From: Eonycteris spelaea
Taxonomy: Eukaryota > Chordata > Mammalia > Chiroptera > Pteropodidae
Direction of reading: 5' to 3'
DNA length: 64,000 nt
Assembly: GCA_003508835.1 (NCBI GenBank)
Contig: PUFA01000012.1
Coordinates: 17,340,001 to 17,404,000, forward strand
Shown here: positions 1-13,100 of the stretch, one piece after another
Layout: every line of letters begins with the position of its first letter
Numbering within the stretch: position 1 is the stretch's first letter
Translations under genes and position numbers: made by a program
Notes under the pieces: model-generated
Told to the model about the DNA's origin: nothing
The model's database searches: none
The model's input: only the letters and a program-made list of their open reading frames with translations

Positions 1-69
1 GGATTTTGGAAAAAGCCCAAAGCTGAGACCATGGAGAGAAATAGGACAGGAAAGAGACCAAGGCCTATA

Positions 70-215
70 GGTCTGGCTTTGTCACTCTCTAGCCCTGAGA
101 TTGGGCAAACCATCTAACCACTCTGCCTCATTTCCCGTATTGGTGAAGCCTCATCCATCCTGCCTACTTCACATAATTGCTGTAATTGAATGAGATAAAA
201 TGAAGTATACATCAA
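70..215 (+). repeat. MIR SINE
   Basis: The order matches the MIR core: a 'ggcTTTGTCACTCTCTAG' block, then 'TTGGGCAAACCATCTAACC', 'CTGCCTCATTTCCC', and a degenerate 'AATTGAATGAGATAAA' end. The copy is old and diverged. The remainder of 1-424 holds nothing I can name. Confidence 0.65.
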
Positions 216-424
216 ATACCAAGTACTGATCTAATGTTTAATCGACAATAGAACTCCAACCAAAATCTAGACCACCAATGAATTCAGGTAACTCCAGGGT
301 TACTATTTCCTGTCACTTTTCCTTTATAGCTTTGTCTGTGAACGTGAAGTTATATTGTTATGCATAAGATTTTGTGTTTAAATAACCTGGAGATTTAAAA
401 AAAAAGTGTGTGGTGAGGAGGGGG

Positions 425-1560
425 TGGGAACCCAGACTATACTAAAAAGCTACAGTAATTAAAACAATGTGATATCAGAGCTGGAACAAATAAAGAGACC
501 GGTGGAACAGAGTGTAGGGGGAAATCCTCTGTGGTAGGAATTTAGAAGCATAAAGGAGGCACTTCAAATTATTAGGGAAATGTGGAATATTTGATAAATG
601 GTGTCAGGCAACTGAAGAGCCATATAGAAAAAGCCAGATTTTTGTCTCCCATCAAGCGCACACACAAAAAAATCCCCAATGGATTAAAGACTGTACAAGT
701 ATTAGAAGAAAATATATCCATAAAAAAGTTAAAAGGCTGACATAACTGATTATATGTAAACTTCAACTCTGGTATAAGAGCAAACAGAATTCAGTGACGA
801 GTAATAGACTGGAAAAAATTGTAATATATATAACAGACAAAGGATCAGCATTAGCCCTATAAAGAGTTATAAATCAGTCAGACATCAAAATAGACATAAA
901 ATGTGAACAAACACACCATTCTCAAAAGAAAGAGAAATGGCTAAAATGCTTTAGGAAAAAAAAAGCTAGAGAGAACACAAAATTATTTTTAAAAATCATC
1001 TTTTTACCTAACAAAGAAAAACAGTTTAAAGACTTAGAACCTCTAGTGTTGCCAGAAGGTAGGAAAATGAATACTTTCATACTCCGTTAGAGTATAAATC
1101 AATTAGGCATTTTATAGGGTAATTTGGCAATACTAACCAATTTTTGATCCAGAAATGACACTTTCAGAAACTCTACAGGAATAAGCACACAAAAATTATA
1201 TGAACTAGTGTGTTGGCTGCAATGATGCTTGAATAGCCCCAAACTGAGAACGATCTAAACGCCCATCAGAGCAATATGGTTAAACGCATTATGGTGTATA
1301 TCCATTATCTGGAGTGTTGAAAGAATGAAACCCACAAGCACACATGCCTGTATATGTGTACAAGGTTAATACACTGTAAAATGTCCAATAGGATACCTAG
1401 CAGCAGTTCATCCGAAGAGAGGGAATGAAGTAGGAGATCAGAGGACTTCATCATTGAGTGGACATGCTTTTTTATTATTCGATTTTTTATAATCCTATTT
1501 ATCAGGTAATTAAAAAACGACAAAAGAACAGACAACATTGTGGTAGGCTCAAGCATAGCA
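425..1560 (+). mobile_element. L1 LINE remnant, 3' part
   Basis: The sequence from 'AAGCTACAGTAATTAAAAC' through 'AAACGCCCATCAGAGCAATATGG' follows the end of L1 ORF2 and its 3'UTR in the sense direction. It is heavily mutated with no usable frame. The short minus-strand ORFs here are shadows. Confidence 0.75.
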
Positions 1561-2849
1561 AAATGAACATGGGGTAAGATGGAAGAGACTAAGTTAGATT
1601 AATGGGCACCTGCAGCATTTTTAATAACTCAGAACAGACTGATCAAGATGGCTTTTCCCAACTAGGAAAGCCTGAGTTCCTGAGCACAAACCACTTTAAA
1701 ATGCATGTGTTGAATCGCTGGTGTGTTAGTAGGTATCTGTATCCGTCATCACCACATGTGCTACAAATGCACATATTAGGAAAGAGTAATATTAAAGATC
1801 TCACTATTTCTCTAAGATGAGAACAGTATACTTCTTTGAGTTTCATTTAAAATAAAATGAAATAACAGCTCTCAGGTTAAATTATCAGCATATGATCATC
1901 TGCAATACCCAGGAATAAAGGAAATTGCTGTTTTCCATTCAAAAAGAAAAAAAAAAACATTAGGCAGAGGCACATGACATTGGGTACTGTTTTACAATCA
2001 CTGCATGCACACACGTATTTGTTCTTGGACTTGCTCATGTATATGCACACTTGCAGCTATGCATCCCATAATATCAATTCCCCTGAGCACTGTCCCAAGG
2101 CGTGGGAATAACCATTCCCATCACCCCTCCCCCTCTTACCTATAGGATACCATCACTCCAGTGACTCACCCAGACGTCCATCTTCCACAGCTTCTCTTTC
2201 AACCAGTGATAGTTGTGAAAAAACGTATTTTCCCCAGAGCATTTTAACTTTCGATCTTGTTGAAATGTTCTTGGTACTCAATATACTTCATAGAAGACAG
2301 CTTTTATCACTTTTTAGCCTCATAAAAAATAGTTCCCCAAAGTATTTAACTTGCTCTTCAAGATAACCTTTGTCTTTTATTTTCCTATCTTCGATTTCAA
2401 GCACAGAGATTGCACATCATAGATGCTTAATAAATGACAGTCAACAAATGTATCATCCTCTAGAAAAAGTTGTCACTTCCCCAACTGCAGTCCCACTGAA
2501 TGACTGTTTCCTAGTTTAAAAAAGACTGGTTTAGTTAATAGTTCTGTACTAATTTAACTCTATTGTTAACCTCTTAGTTTTTGTAAATAAGCCACAACTG
2601 TGTAAGATGTTGACATTCAGCGAAGCTGGATAAAGGGGTTATGGAAGCCTTGTGCTCTCTTTGTAATTCTTCTATATAAGTCAATTTCCACATAAAAACA
2701 AAACATTTTTTCAAGTGAGTAAAACAATAAAGTTCTCTTAACCCCAATTCCCTTTCCAGTTACCATCCTTTCTTCTTCCCTTTATAGTTACATCATTTGA
2801 AACTATTATCTATATTCACTCATTACAATTTATTTCCTCCCAACTGTTC
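1561..2849. other. intergenic, nothing recognised
   Basis: AT-rich sequence with only short chance frames. A piece near 2560-2720 may be the tail of an old LINE, but I cannot support a family. Confidence 0.5.
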
Positions 2850-3060
2850 TTAAACCCACTCCAATGTTTAACTCTTAATACCCATCGTATCAGTGACCTT
2901 CCAGTTGCTAAATCAACGGCTGCTCATCAGAACTCCTCTCCTCATATCAGCAGCATGACATGACACAGCTGACCAGTCCATCCTCCTTGAGATACTTTCT
3001 TCACGTGGCTTCCTGACACCACACTCATCTCCTTTTTCTTCTTCCTGTTTATTAGAGCAC
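2850..3060 (+). mobile_element. L2 LINE fragment
   Basis: The stretch with 'CCAGTTGCTAAATCAACGGC', 'CTGACCAGTCCATCCTCCTT' and 'TTCTTCACGTGGCTTCCTGA' follows the reverse-transcriptase part of the L2 consensus in sense orientation. It is interrupted and not coding. Confidence 0.7.
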
Positions 3061-3479
3061 CTTTTGCAATTCTAATAAAAATCTCAAACCTCACCAAATT
3101 TCCTTAGTGTGGACCACTAACAGAGCAGAGGAAATCTGAAACAAGTTGAACATTGAAAATCTGACCATAACGGATGAAAATAATGTAGAAAAAGCCATGA
3201 GTTCATAATGATGCTTAAAAAAAAAGGTTTTTCACTGCTTATCTTTAAAAATTGCTAGGGCACCAACTCTATAATAGGCTAATTGATAAATAAAGGGAAA
3301 GAATCAAACATTAATCCTGTCTTTCCTGTTTGGACTCATTTCAGGGCAAAGTCAATGAGAGAAAGTTCTTTGTAGAAGAATCACAGGTAATAAATGCAGG
3401 AAAAAATGATAGATATAGTAGGTATAGGCAATGATCAACAGCTACTAAGATAATTAGGTAAAAAGCTGATAGAGAACTT
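3061..3479. other. intergenic, nothing recognised
   Basis: AT-rich, without a supported gene. It may be the upstream part of the LINE fragment that follows. Confidence 0.4.
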
Positions 3480-4195
3480 TATTTGATGGATCAGACTAAC
3501 AAAACCTGAACCCACTGCTCGATCTTAACACTGAAAGTGAGACAATCAGATATTACATACTTCCTCATGTGTGACATATGAAGTACAACAACACTACTAC
3601 TTAGAATGTAGGCTTGCAAAGAATATCTTGAATTTTAAATCTGAACTCTAGATCTAATCACCAGTTCACATGAAATACAGACAGGATCATGTTAAATGAC
3701 ACTTTGGAGAATACAGTAATTGGGTCCAAAATATGGGAGTCTATATAGGACAAATGATCCAGTTTCAAGAAATGATGGTGGGGGGAGAAGTATCTATGTA
3801 TGTGTGTGCAGTGGGAGAGGGTGACAGATTCAAAGAAACTCGAAAACATAGTAACTGAATTCACTGTGTGGACTTTGAGGCAATGGAGAAAAACAACACA
3901 GAAAGGTCTTAGATGATGTGAAGGAATCATTGTTATTTGCATTGATTATGATGGTGGCCCTGTGGTCATGCTGAGGTGACGTCATCTTTTAAGAGATATA
4001 TACTAAAGAATTTACAGATGACATAATTTCTAGGATTTGCTTCAAAAGACACTAGGCAACAAAAAACACAGACAAAAATAGCAGAATGTTGATAATCGCT
4101 GACATTGGGGTAATGTATGCATAGGAGTTCATCTTACTGTTTCCTCTACTTCGATATATCTTTGAAAATTTTCATAAGATTTCTTTTTTTAAGTA
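3480..4195 (+). mobile_element. L1M-type LINE 3' end
   Basis: The tail around 4010-4195 ('TTTACAGATGACATAATTTC', 'GGATTTGCTTCAAAAGACAC', 'TTGAAAATTTTCATAAGATT') is the typical 3'UTR of old mammalian L1 elements in sense orientation. The left border is approximate. Confidence 0.7.
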
Positions 4196-4539
4196 GGGGC
4201 TACTGACTAAAACCAGGGTCCCAGGGAATATCTTTATCTCGAAGCTTGACATCTACCCGCAGACATCCATTTTTATCCACTGGTGAAGAAGTGATCTGTG
4301 CCTTGCAGAATGCCTCCCCGATGGTGGACTATTTGGCAAATACTAGGTATTTGATTCATTCTGGTGAGCAGTAGTACTCATAGTAACACTTAAAATTTGG
4401 GAAGGTTTACATCTCTTGAGTAGACTGTGAAAAGGTTTCATGTTACAAGAAACATCTTTTTATAAACTCATAGGCTCAAAAGAATCCTTAACAATTCCTT
4501 TAATACAGCTCATTGGCTCTGGGCAGGCCCTTTCACCTA
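4196..4539. other. intergenic, nothing recognised
   Basis: No gene or confident repeat seen. Confidence 0.4.
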
Positions 4540-4640
4540 CATAAGAAATATTATTAAATACCTATTATGTGGCAGGCACAGTGCTGAACAAGACAGGGCC
4601 TTACCCACGTGAAGGTTACAGGTTAGTGAACTAAACCTAA
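4540..4640 (-). repeat. L2 3'-end fragment
   Basis: 'TTAAATACCTATTATGTGGC' plus 'AGGCACAGTGCTGAACAAGA' matches the antisense form of the L2 3' end (an animal-wide 'cacctactatgtgccaggcac' block). Confidence 0.6.
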
Positions 4641-4689
4641 GCCACTTGGCCCCTGAAATCCTTTCTGAACAGAACAAGGAAGAGCAAAT

Positions 4690-4925
4690 TAGTGACACTC
4701 ATAGTGCTCTGCCAACTACTATATTTGTATTATCACATTTCATCCTAATTAACAACAGCCCTATGAGGTAGGGAGTATTAGCTCTATTTTACATGCAGGG
4801 GCAAGTGTGCACATATGCAATTAGAAACCAAGGCATAACACAGTTAGGTGACTGGCTCAAGGTCCTTTCCCTAGTAAGTGGCATAGCTGAGACTTGAACC
4901 CAGGTAGTCTGGCTAAAGGCCCTCT
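4690..4925 (-). repeat. MIR SINE
   Basis: The antisense MIR core is clear: 'CAGCCCTATGAGGTAGGGAG', 'CTCTATTTTACATGCAGGGG', 'AGTAAGTGGCATAGCTGAGA' and 'TTGAACCCAGGTAGTCTGGC'. An insertion-like stretch lies in the middle. Confidence 0.8.
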
Positions 4926-4929
4926 CCAA

Positions 4930-6780
4930 TCGCAGGCACCACACTATAAATTCCAAGGCGCCTTGGTGGTGGAGTTAGCTCAGTGTGAGTACCAAAGAGA
5001 TCCTGACTGCAAGGTCAACAAGACAGTCATGGCCAGAAAACCAGAAATACTGTTTGGTATGCAGCACCAGAAATGAAAGAACTGGATGGAACTTCAGTCC
5101 AGGTGAAGGTCACGACCTGGCCCATCTCCGCAGTTTACAGATGGTGATAGTGAGTCACTGGCAGGGTGGTGGGCAGAGCTGGGATCCAGGACAGGTGGTC
5201 CTTGCTCTATGACAACAGCAGGCACACAGGCGATGGTCTTGGTGGGATGGCAGCAGTGGCTGGCACTCCTCCCTTGCTACTGAAGATGCTCACCTTATAC
5301 CTCCACTCCCAACATAGAAAGGCCTGGGGAGGCCACTTTCTCCATACCTTTGTGGCTCCTCCCCACCAGCTGCCTTTGCCAGTTGGCAGAAGAGCCCCTT
5401 GCTGCTCCCACATCTCTGAATCTCATCACGTTAGGCTACTAAGCTTTTGAGTACTCATCTCTAAACCCCAGGCCTTGGTCTGGACACTTTGGGGCCAACT
5501 GATGAGTCAGGGCCCCTTATACTGGCCAGAGCTTCTCATAGTCCCCTAGCCTCTGAGACGCTGATCACTGCCTTGAATAAACTTTGAAATTCCTATCAGA
5601 TCAGTGGCCCCTCTTTCTCCCACTGAATTCATATTTGGGATTGAAATAGTTGACAGATGACCTCTGCTTAAATCTTGACAAAATTCAAAACAGGGTAAAG
5701 GCTAGAATGGAGATGCCAGCCATCATCAGGTCCATAAATCAATGTGTTTGAGCCCCTGTGAGGCCTGCAGCCAGGGATTAGAGGGGGCAACCTCGCTTCT
5801 CTCACCAGGTCAAGAACAGAAGCTCCTTGCCTGGAGCTCTTGGGTCTCGTCTCCAGCACTGATCTGTCCTTCTTCCAGATGCCTGTATCCATAATGTTCT
5901 CCAAGCAGGTAGACTGCTTGTCAGAAGGAATGGCCTGGCCTTACCCGAGGAGCCTTGTTGGGACGAGGCCCCACCATTCTCTCACCCCATCCTGGAAACT
6001 GCCTCCTCACCCCAGGCTTAGCAAGGTGTGCAACTTTCTTTGTTTTCTTTCAGTCACTCAACAAAAGTATGTGTCGGGGAGCTGCTATTGCCAGGAAAGA
6101 CCCTGGGCAAAGGAATGAAATAAAGGCAGAGTGGGATTTTGAAACAGCTGTATGTCCCCCTAATTGATCCTAAGCATACTCCTACAGCCAGCTAGCCCAG
6201 CCATCGGAGGCAGATTCAACATGGAACACAGCAGTCACTAATGCCCTTGTCCCCTACAAGAAGCCTCCTCCTCCATGCAGAGTTAAGACAGGCAGCCAAG
6301 ACACAGAGAAGGTTTCATTTGAGAATAAACTTAACAATTATTCAGGATACATACTTAGGATAGTCATTAACATTAAGCAAACATGCTGGTTACTCAATTC
6401 CCTAAAGCACTTTTCCTAATAATTTTCTATTTCCAAACCCGACTTCGATGGTCTGAAGAGGCAAGGCCGTAAGCCACAGTAAGGTCAACTAAGACATTAT
6501 GTATAAAGAATTTTCCAAGTAACATTATTAAGAATGTGTTTAAATTACAAGTTTATTGAAAATGAGATATATAGGCTGCTGTCAAATAATTTAAAGATAG
6601 CCTACATTTCACACACAAAACTGTATTTTCATATGATTAAATGTAAGTATCTTTTTTTCCCTCAGAGGAAAGAAAATCTATATTGACCAATTCAAGGCAC
6701 ATCATGAGATAATCAAACGGTTATTAATAAAAGAAAATCAATACAATAAAAAAGTTTAATCAATGAAGTCTTTGCAAAAA
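4930..6780. other. intergenic, nothing recognised
   Basis: Several 60-95-codon frames occur on both strands, notably 5166-5450 and 5840-6167, but none shows a family motif or splice-consistent context. The distal OXNAD1 3'UTR may reach into the right-hand part if the AATAAA at 6557-6552 is used. Confidence 0.5.
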
Positions 6781-6786
6781 TTTATT
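6781..6786 (-). terminator. OXNAD1: candidate OXNAD1 polyadenylation signal
   Basis: A canonical AATAAA lies on the minus strand about 174 nt after the OXNAD1 stop codon, in AT-rich sequence. A second AATAAA occurs at 6557-6552. The choice between them is inference; no transcript end can be seen in DNA alone. Confidence 0.5.
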
Positions 6787-6959
6787 ATTTAAGTCTCTCA
6801 GCTGGGTTTTCTGTTACTCTCCAGTGGGTCACTTAGTTCACAGTCTTGAAAACAAGGCTGAGTAGAAGTAAATTCATCTTCCCACAAATCACGTCTACTT
6901 GTTACTGTCCTGAGTGGATCTCACAGCATTCTCTTGTCTACCTTTGCCCACTTCCTACC

Positions 6960-7114
6960 CTACCACCATTTCTCAAAGCATATGTGTTCTTTGGGAACAT
7001 GGCTGTTTTCCAGTTGCTTGGAGAAAAAGTCTGTCATCGGAGGTGGGCCACAAATATAGAACAAAGTCTCTTTTGAAATATGATCTCTAATCTCCTTCTC
7101 CGTTATTCTTCCTT
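6960..7114 (-). CDS. OXNAD1: OXNAD1 coding exon 7 (stop codon)
   Basis: The acceptor is CTTGGTAG. The exon starts with AA, completing Glu262 and giving [20 protein letters not shown], then [20 protein letters not shown] and the C-terminal [11 protein letters not shown], with TAG at 6962-6960. CGPPPM is the family's pyridine-nucleotide contact. The minus strand has AATAAA at 6786-6781, about 174 nt past the stop, and another at 6557-6552. Either could end the mRNA; I cannot tell which is used. Confidence 0.97.
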
Positions 7115-10100
7115 CTACCAAGAAACAGAATAAACACCAAATTCAGCCAGACATGTTTGTATTGAAATGTGGAAAGACTAATCACAACTAGCAATAGTGT
7201 TTATTTTCAGTAACTCCAACTTAGTGCCTCAGGTCGTAAGTCACTCACACGACGGCTCCTGTTGGCATGTGGGACCGGACCCAGCAGAGTGCACCTTCAG
7301 TTTTCCCAATCTTATGGCAAGTGAAGTGGGACACTAATCGTGTTGCCTTCTGACAGTGCCAGTTAACTACTGATCTTTGGTAGAGACTTAAGACTGCCTT
7401 CAGCAAAGAAACGTTTGTGAAAAACCCATTACCATTAATGGCATTGATCAGTCTAAGCTGGAATATAAATTCTTTGTGTGCATACAACAGTGATGATGCA
7501 AAGGTCCCCTAAAAAATGTGAAAATAAATTTTTAATATGGGCAACAGGAAACCTGTATAAAATAAGTAAATCCAACTAAATCTCTCCTTATTTTTTCATG
7601 ATGAATCACTTCTCAATTCCCCAGGTAGTGACACTCCCAGCCAGCAACTCCCAACAATAAAGCATCTACACTCAACCAACTGTATGTCCATCGAATAACT
7701 GTGTGGAGATAGTCAAAATATCTTGAGGGGACTCACCCGTGATGTATGGCTTGAGTTCTGCACTGATTTGTGTAGTCTGTTTTGTAACATGCAAACTGCA
7801 TGCAATCTTCTCAGGAAATTCATTTACTAAATCGAGGATATTTTTCTGGAATGTCAAACATATTTGGTCACACTACAATTTAAAAAAATCAAAACAGATG
7901 TGTACAACCACTGACGCCGAACCTCGCCTCCCATTCTGCGCACGTCTGCGGCGCTCGCTCTCCACTTAGAGAGATATTGTTTGCAGCCTAGCAGGCCAGA
8001 GCATTCAGAGTACAGGGGGCTATTCGGCTTTAATTGAAATCTGAATATGCTAACAAGCATGTTGCTAACTCTCCGGGAGTTTTCTCTTCTCCCTGTTCCT
8101 CAAGCCTTGGCAATTAAGCAGCGGTTTCACTGACCACAGTTGTGTCTTTTAGCTGTTTCTGTTCTTTTGTTCATCCTTGCAGCTGCAGAGCAATCCAGAG
8201 TGAAAGCTTCTCCATCGAGCATACTCGGTTTCAACAGATGCGACCGGTGGGGGTTTCATTTACCCAGATGGATCCAAACTGTGTCCATCTCACCCACCCT
8301 CGTGATACGAGCCCCCGTGCAGGTCGCTTGACTCTGGAGCCTCAGGGCCAGGGAGACTTCGTGTTGATCCACCTCCAGATTCAAGCCCACCTGCCCTGCA
8401 CTGCCTGCCCTGCCCTGTCACGCCGCTGGGAGCCTCCTCAACACCAGCTATTTTAACTGTGCTGGGTAAGACGTGGTGGTTAATTCCCATTTAAACATGA
8501 CTAAGCCTGGTCAGGTTTCTTGTTTTAACTGTTACAGAGAAGACAACTGAGAGGAAAGTTCCATAAACAGTGAGTATCATGACATGAGTTTGTTCACAGC
8601 GAGCTGTGAGACATACATCTTCCCCTCACCTTAAACAGGAGTTCACTGGTGTTTTTGGCACTGTAGAATAATTTTATTGTTCCGATCTCGTATCCACTTC
8701 CTTTGTTTGCCCGTTCCCTGTGGAGATCTGCCGAGTGCCTCAGGATGGAAAGCAGAGGGTTAATTCCGACTCCTCCCGCAATCAACACAAGGTTCCTGGA
8801 GATATCTGAAGGCTCAGGGTCGAAGAAGAACTCTCCACCCACTCTCACGGCCACTTCAGAGTCAAGTGTACACTAAGGAAGAAAGAAAAGACCCTTTAGT
8901 CCTTTGTAGCTCAGGTCTTAAAGCAAATGTTCTTATTTAATAAAAATGACAGTGTCCACCTCCTGCATTTTTATCAGTATCAGGGCTACTGCTGCGGCTT
9001 GTTCTCAAGTTTCCCAGGGCCCTGTGCATTGACTCCATTTGTCCATTATACAGGCCATTTGCTGCTCTGCCTTTGTGATCCATACTGCACAGCCGCTCGG
9101 TACCGAGGAAAGGAAACTCACTTGAGTAATTTCGTCATTTGTTAACTTCTTAGGTGAGGAACTGGGCTGTGGAAAGAGGCACTGGACTCAGGGGACGGCT
9201 CTGAAGCGTGAGTTTCCTTTCTGAGTGGCGCTCCTGTTCTGATCAAAGCCATGGAACTAGGAGGGGCAGGACGGGGCAAGTGTCACTAGCTGTGGCTGCC
9301 TGGCTCATCAGGGCTGATGAGTGTGGGTACTGAGGGCTTCCTCCTGGTCACCAGCAAGGCACAGCCAGACCTACTCCACAGACCGAGGCCGGACCTGCAG
9401 CACGGTCAGTACTTTTTGTGTCTTCCTGGAGCAGGAACAGGAGACTGATGCTTCACACTAGGGGTGATACCACGACTCTAGGCGGTGAGTACCACATACT
9501 ACAGGGGGTACCACACAAAGCACCTGCTACTTGGTGAGGTCACTTACACCAGAAATACCATCAGAGTTGAATGCACTGGTTCTCCATGGAGGTGATACTG
9601 CCCTAGGGGGCTGTTTTGGAAACTTGTGGTGACACTTCTCTATTATCACAGTGATATGCAGAACCCAACTAACATTCAGAAGCAGGGCCAGAGATGCTAG
9701 ATGTCCTGTGAAGTTAGCATTGTCCAGGAGCTGGCTCCTACTAAGCTGATGGTTAAATCTGCAGGAATTTTGTGAGCTAGCATCTATCAGCAGTTTGAAC
9801 TCAGCCATTTTGGCAGTATTTACAGCACAGAAATCAGCAAATGCTGCAGATCAGGGCTTGTCTTACCCAGAGAGCTGGTGTAGCAGTATACCACTAACTG
9901 CAATGCACGGGACTTCCCTGCACGGACTTCTGAATGACCCATGAGACATACATGTAGCTGACAACTGTTCCGTAATGATCTGAGACTAGACCCTCATCTT
10001 ACAAAAAAAATAGAGTATTTTTTTGCACAAACTTAACACAGCTGAGTTTTCTAGACCATGTAGACTATACTTTGTTGTGCTCAGAACTTTACCACACATG

Positions 10101-13100
10101 TAAGCTCTTCTGGAAAACCACATCCCAGGTGGTAACACGCATGTGTGGTCCTTCTGTCACCATACAACCTGTAAGTACCACTCGCATCTGTAGAGAGTAT
10201 ATTCATGGTGGTTCCACGTTGCGGAACAGCCATCTGACTACTTCATTCTATCTTCTAGTTTAAATATGCCTAACCATTTATATATTGAAGTACATAGTCT
10301 TTGATTATGAATCATTTTCCTTTATTTCTCCTTGCTATCCCACTTAGAGAATTATGCTGTCTCTAAAAACATTTTATGTGTTGATTACATTTACTCTGAA
10401 TTTCATTTCAGGACAGTTCTAGAAAGGGTCCATTGGGTCAGACACAGTTGAAAACACTAGTTTGGAGGAAAATGTACTGATCTAGGAGTCAAAGATCGAA
10501 TTTTAATCACAGCCCCTATGATATCCAGCAAGACTCTTCACTTCTCTGACCTCTGCTTCCGCATCTGGAAACGGGTGCCAGTACCTGTCTTGCTCACCCC
10601 ACAGGGCTGTGGTGGGCATCACATGACACATGGGGAGAAAATACCCTGCTGGTATCCAGCTCCACAGAGCAGGGTATTTGGTCACTGTGGCTGTCTGGAA
10701 GAAAAGGTGCTGGGGTGCCCGCTTCCTTCTTCCTTGTCACTAAAGAACAGAATCTAAGTATAGAGAAACTATGTAAGAGCATGGGCTTGCTCCATTACAC
10801 ATTCTTGACATAAAACAACTAAACAAACTCCCTCCCAAAAAGTAATAATGTACCATGTGCTTTTCGAAGACCAAAACTTTAGCATTCACACCTTGGCACT
10901 TTGCATGGCAAGCAGGCACTAAGTACTTTTGTATATGAATTTAATTTAGGGCTCTACGTCTTAAAGAATAGTTAATCTTACAGAAAATCTAAGAAAAAAA
11001 AGGAAAATTATTTGAATTCATAAAATAGATTTTTTTTTTTTTTTGGTAAAGAACTGTTAAATGAACAGAAATCCTTTTTTTCTGAGGAAGGATAAAACAT
11101 CTGAACTTAACTATTTTAAATATGCAGATTTTCACATGATGATGGTAAATGGGTTTTCATTTTTGACAAAAGAAATTAGAAGCAAGGAGCATTCTGTTAG
11201 TAATAACTAAAATCTAGGCATCACTACACTGGCTACCAAAGTGCTTTAAAATGCTCCTTCTTTTCAAGTCTTGAAAATAGACTTTATGATACGAGAGGCT
11301 CTGCCTAACAATGATAATGGATTTCATTCTTCATGCCCTGCCCCCCCGCCTGCTTGCCTGTACACTTCTTTATCTCTAAGAATCTAAGTGTAGAAGAGAC
11401 TAAGAAATGTAAAAGAAATAAGATTCTCCAATGGTCATCTTCAGCATGCTTAGGAATGACAGCAATAAAAGCCTTTAGGTTATTATTTTCAGAAGCCACA
11501 GTATTTTCAACCCTAAAATTGACAAGAAAACACGCCCCAGGGGAAAGATAATACTCAAGAAGCCTGTGTCTCCTTAGTGACAAAATAATCTCCAGCAGAT
11601 CTATCTTCTAATTTGCAGCATCTGGAAAAAAATCAAAAGCCATCCTCGTCTTTTGTTGATCAATAAAAACTGCTGGGGTAGTATGAACACAGAAAGTACT
11701 GTACAGTATAATATGGAAGCAAGTTAAAAGATATTACCTTCAGTTACATAGCAATGTATCTAATTTAGGTATAGATTTTCTACTTATGAAACAACCTGTC
11801 CACAGCAACTGGAGCAGGAACACAATAGCAGTCTAGAACCCTTTCCTCTGCCAGTAGCTTGAGCCAAAGCAGATAAAACAAAGGAAGCCAATTATGGCAC
11901 TTTATCCCACATCCCAACAGAGCAACCTGCTGCCACGCAGACACACACATGCCTCCATTGTCCACTCTAATAGTTTAATAAGACAAATCCTCAGGAGGAC
12001 TACAGCCACCTGAGAAGGTTCCAAGAAGAATCCGACTTCATAAAGGCTGTTTGCAACTCCCACTGGGCAGAGTGGTGCAGGCACTACAATTAGGATGTGC
12101 ATTCAAGCAATGCCACTTGGAAATTTGCTACAGTTCCTTCACTGAAATGCCAATGAGGCATGAAACCAAGCAGGGAGCTATGGACCAGGACCAGGTCAGG
12201 TCACATGGGAGGCCGACAAATGGAGGAGCTCATGGAACTAGGAGCCGGGATGGCTAAGCTCATTCTGACAGTGAGTGCAGGGCACGTGAACACCTTGCTG
12301 GTGCCGGCAGCATATTTTAGAGGCTCAGGATGTAGCCTAGAGACAGTAATGGGTGAAAAATCCGAAGAAAACCTAAAAAGGAATGATGCATCTAAAAGCA
12401 CACCGAAGGAAGAACTCAGAGGACGGAAGATAAAAATGTGACAGGATACATTTACAATGGAAATGTTAAGGCAAACAGCTAAGGGTTATTCTGAACAGAC
12501 ACAACTTGACATGTAAACCAAAAAAGACATACTTTTTTTTTTAATGTAACCATAGATTTTAAAATCCCTTTTTAAAAATTACAATAAAACTTTCTTTTGT
12601 TAATAGTTCTATGAATTCTAACAGGTACATGGATCTGTGTAACTACCATGAGAATCAAGATATAAAAGTTTCTTACCCCCCCAAAAATTATCCCTTGCGC
12701 TACCCTTTTATATTCACACCCTTCCCCACCCCAATCCCTGCCAGCCACTGATCTATTTTCCATCACAGTATTTTTGTCTTCCAGAATGTGACATAAGCGG
12801 GATTATATAGCACGTAACCTTTGAGACTGCCTTCTTTCATTCAACATAACGCCTCTGAGGTTCACCCAAAGTGTTGGATGCCATCAATAAATAGTCTGTT
12901 TTTATCGCTGAATTACAATACATTGTGTGAATGTGTTGTTTATACATTCATCTACTGAGAGATGCTTGGGGTATTTCCAATTTTTGATAATTAGAACTAG
13001 AACCACTACAAACATTCACGTGCAGGTTTTAATATGAACAGAGCTTTCATGTCTGTGGAATTGCTGGGTCGTATGGTAAGTATATATGTAATTTCATATG

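Noticed and set aside
4950..5060. tRNA-like SINE start ('GGTGGTGGAGTTAGCTCAG')
   Set aside because: Superficially like a tRNA A box, but there is no B box at the right distance, no poly(A) tail and no second copy.
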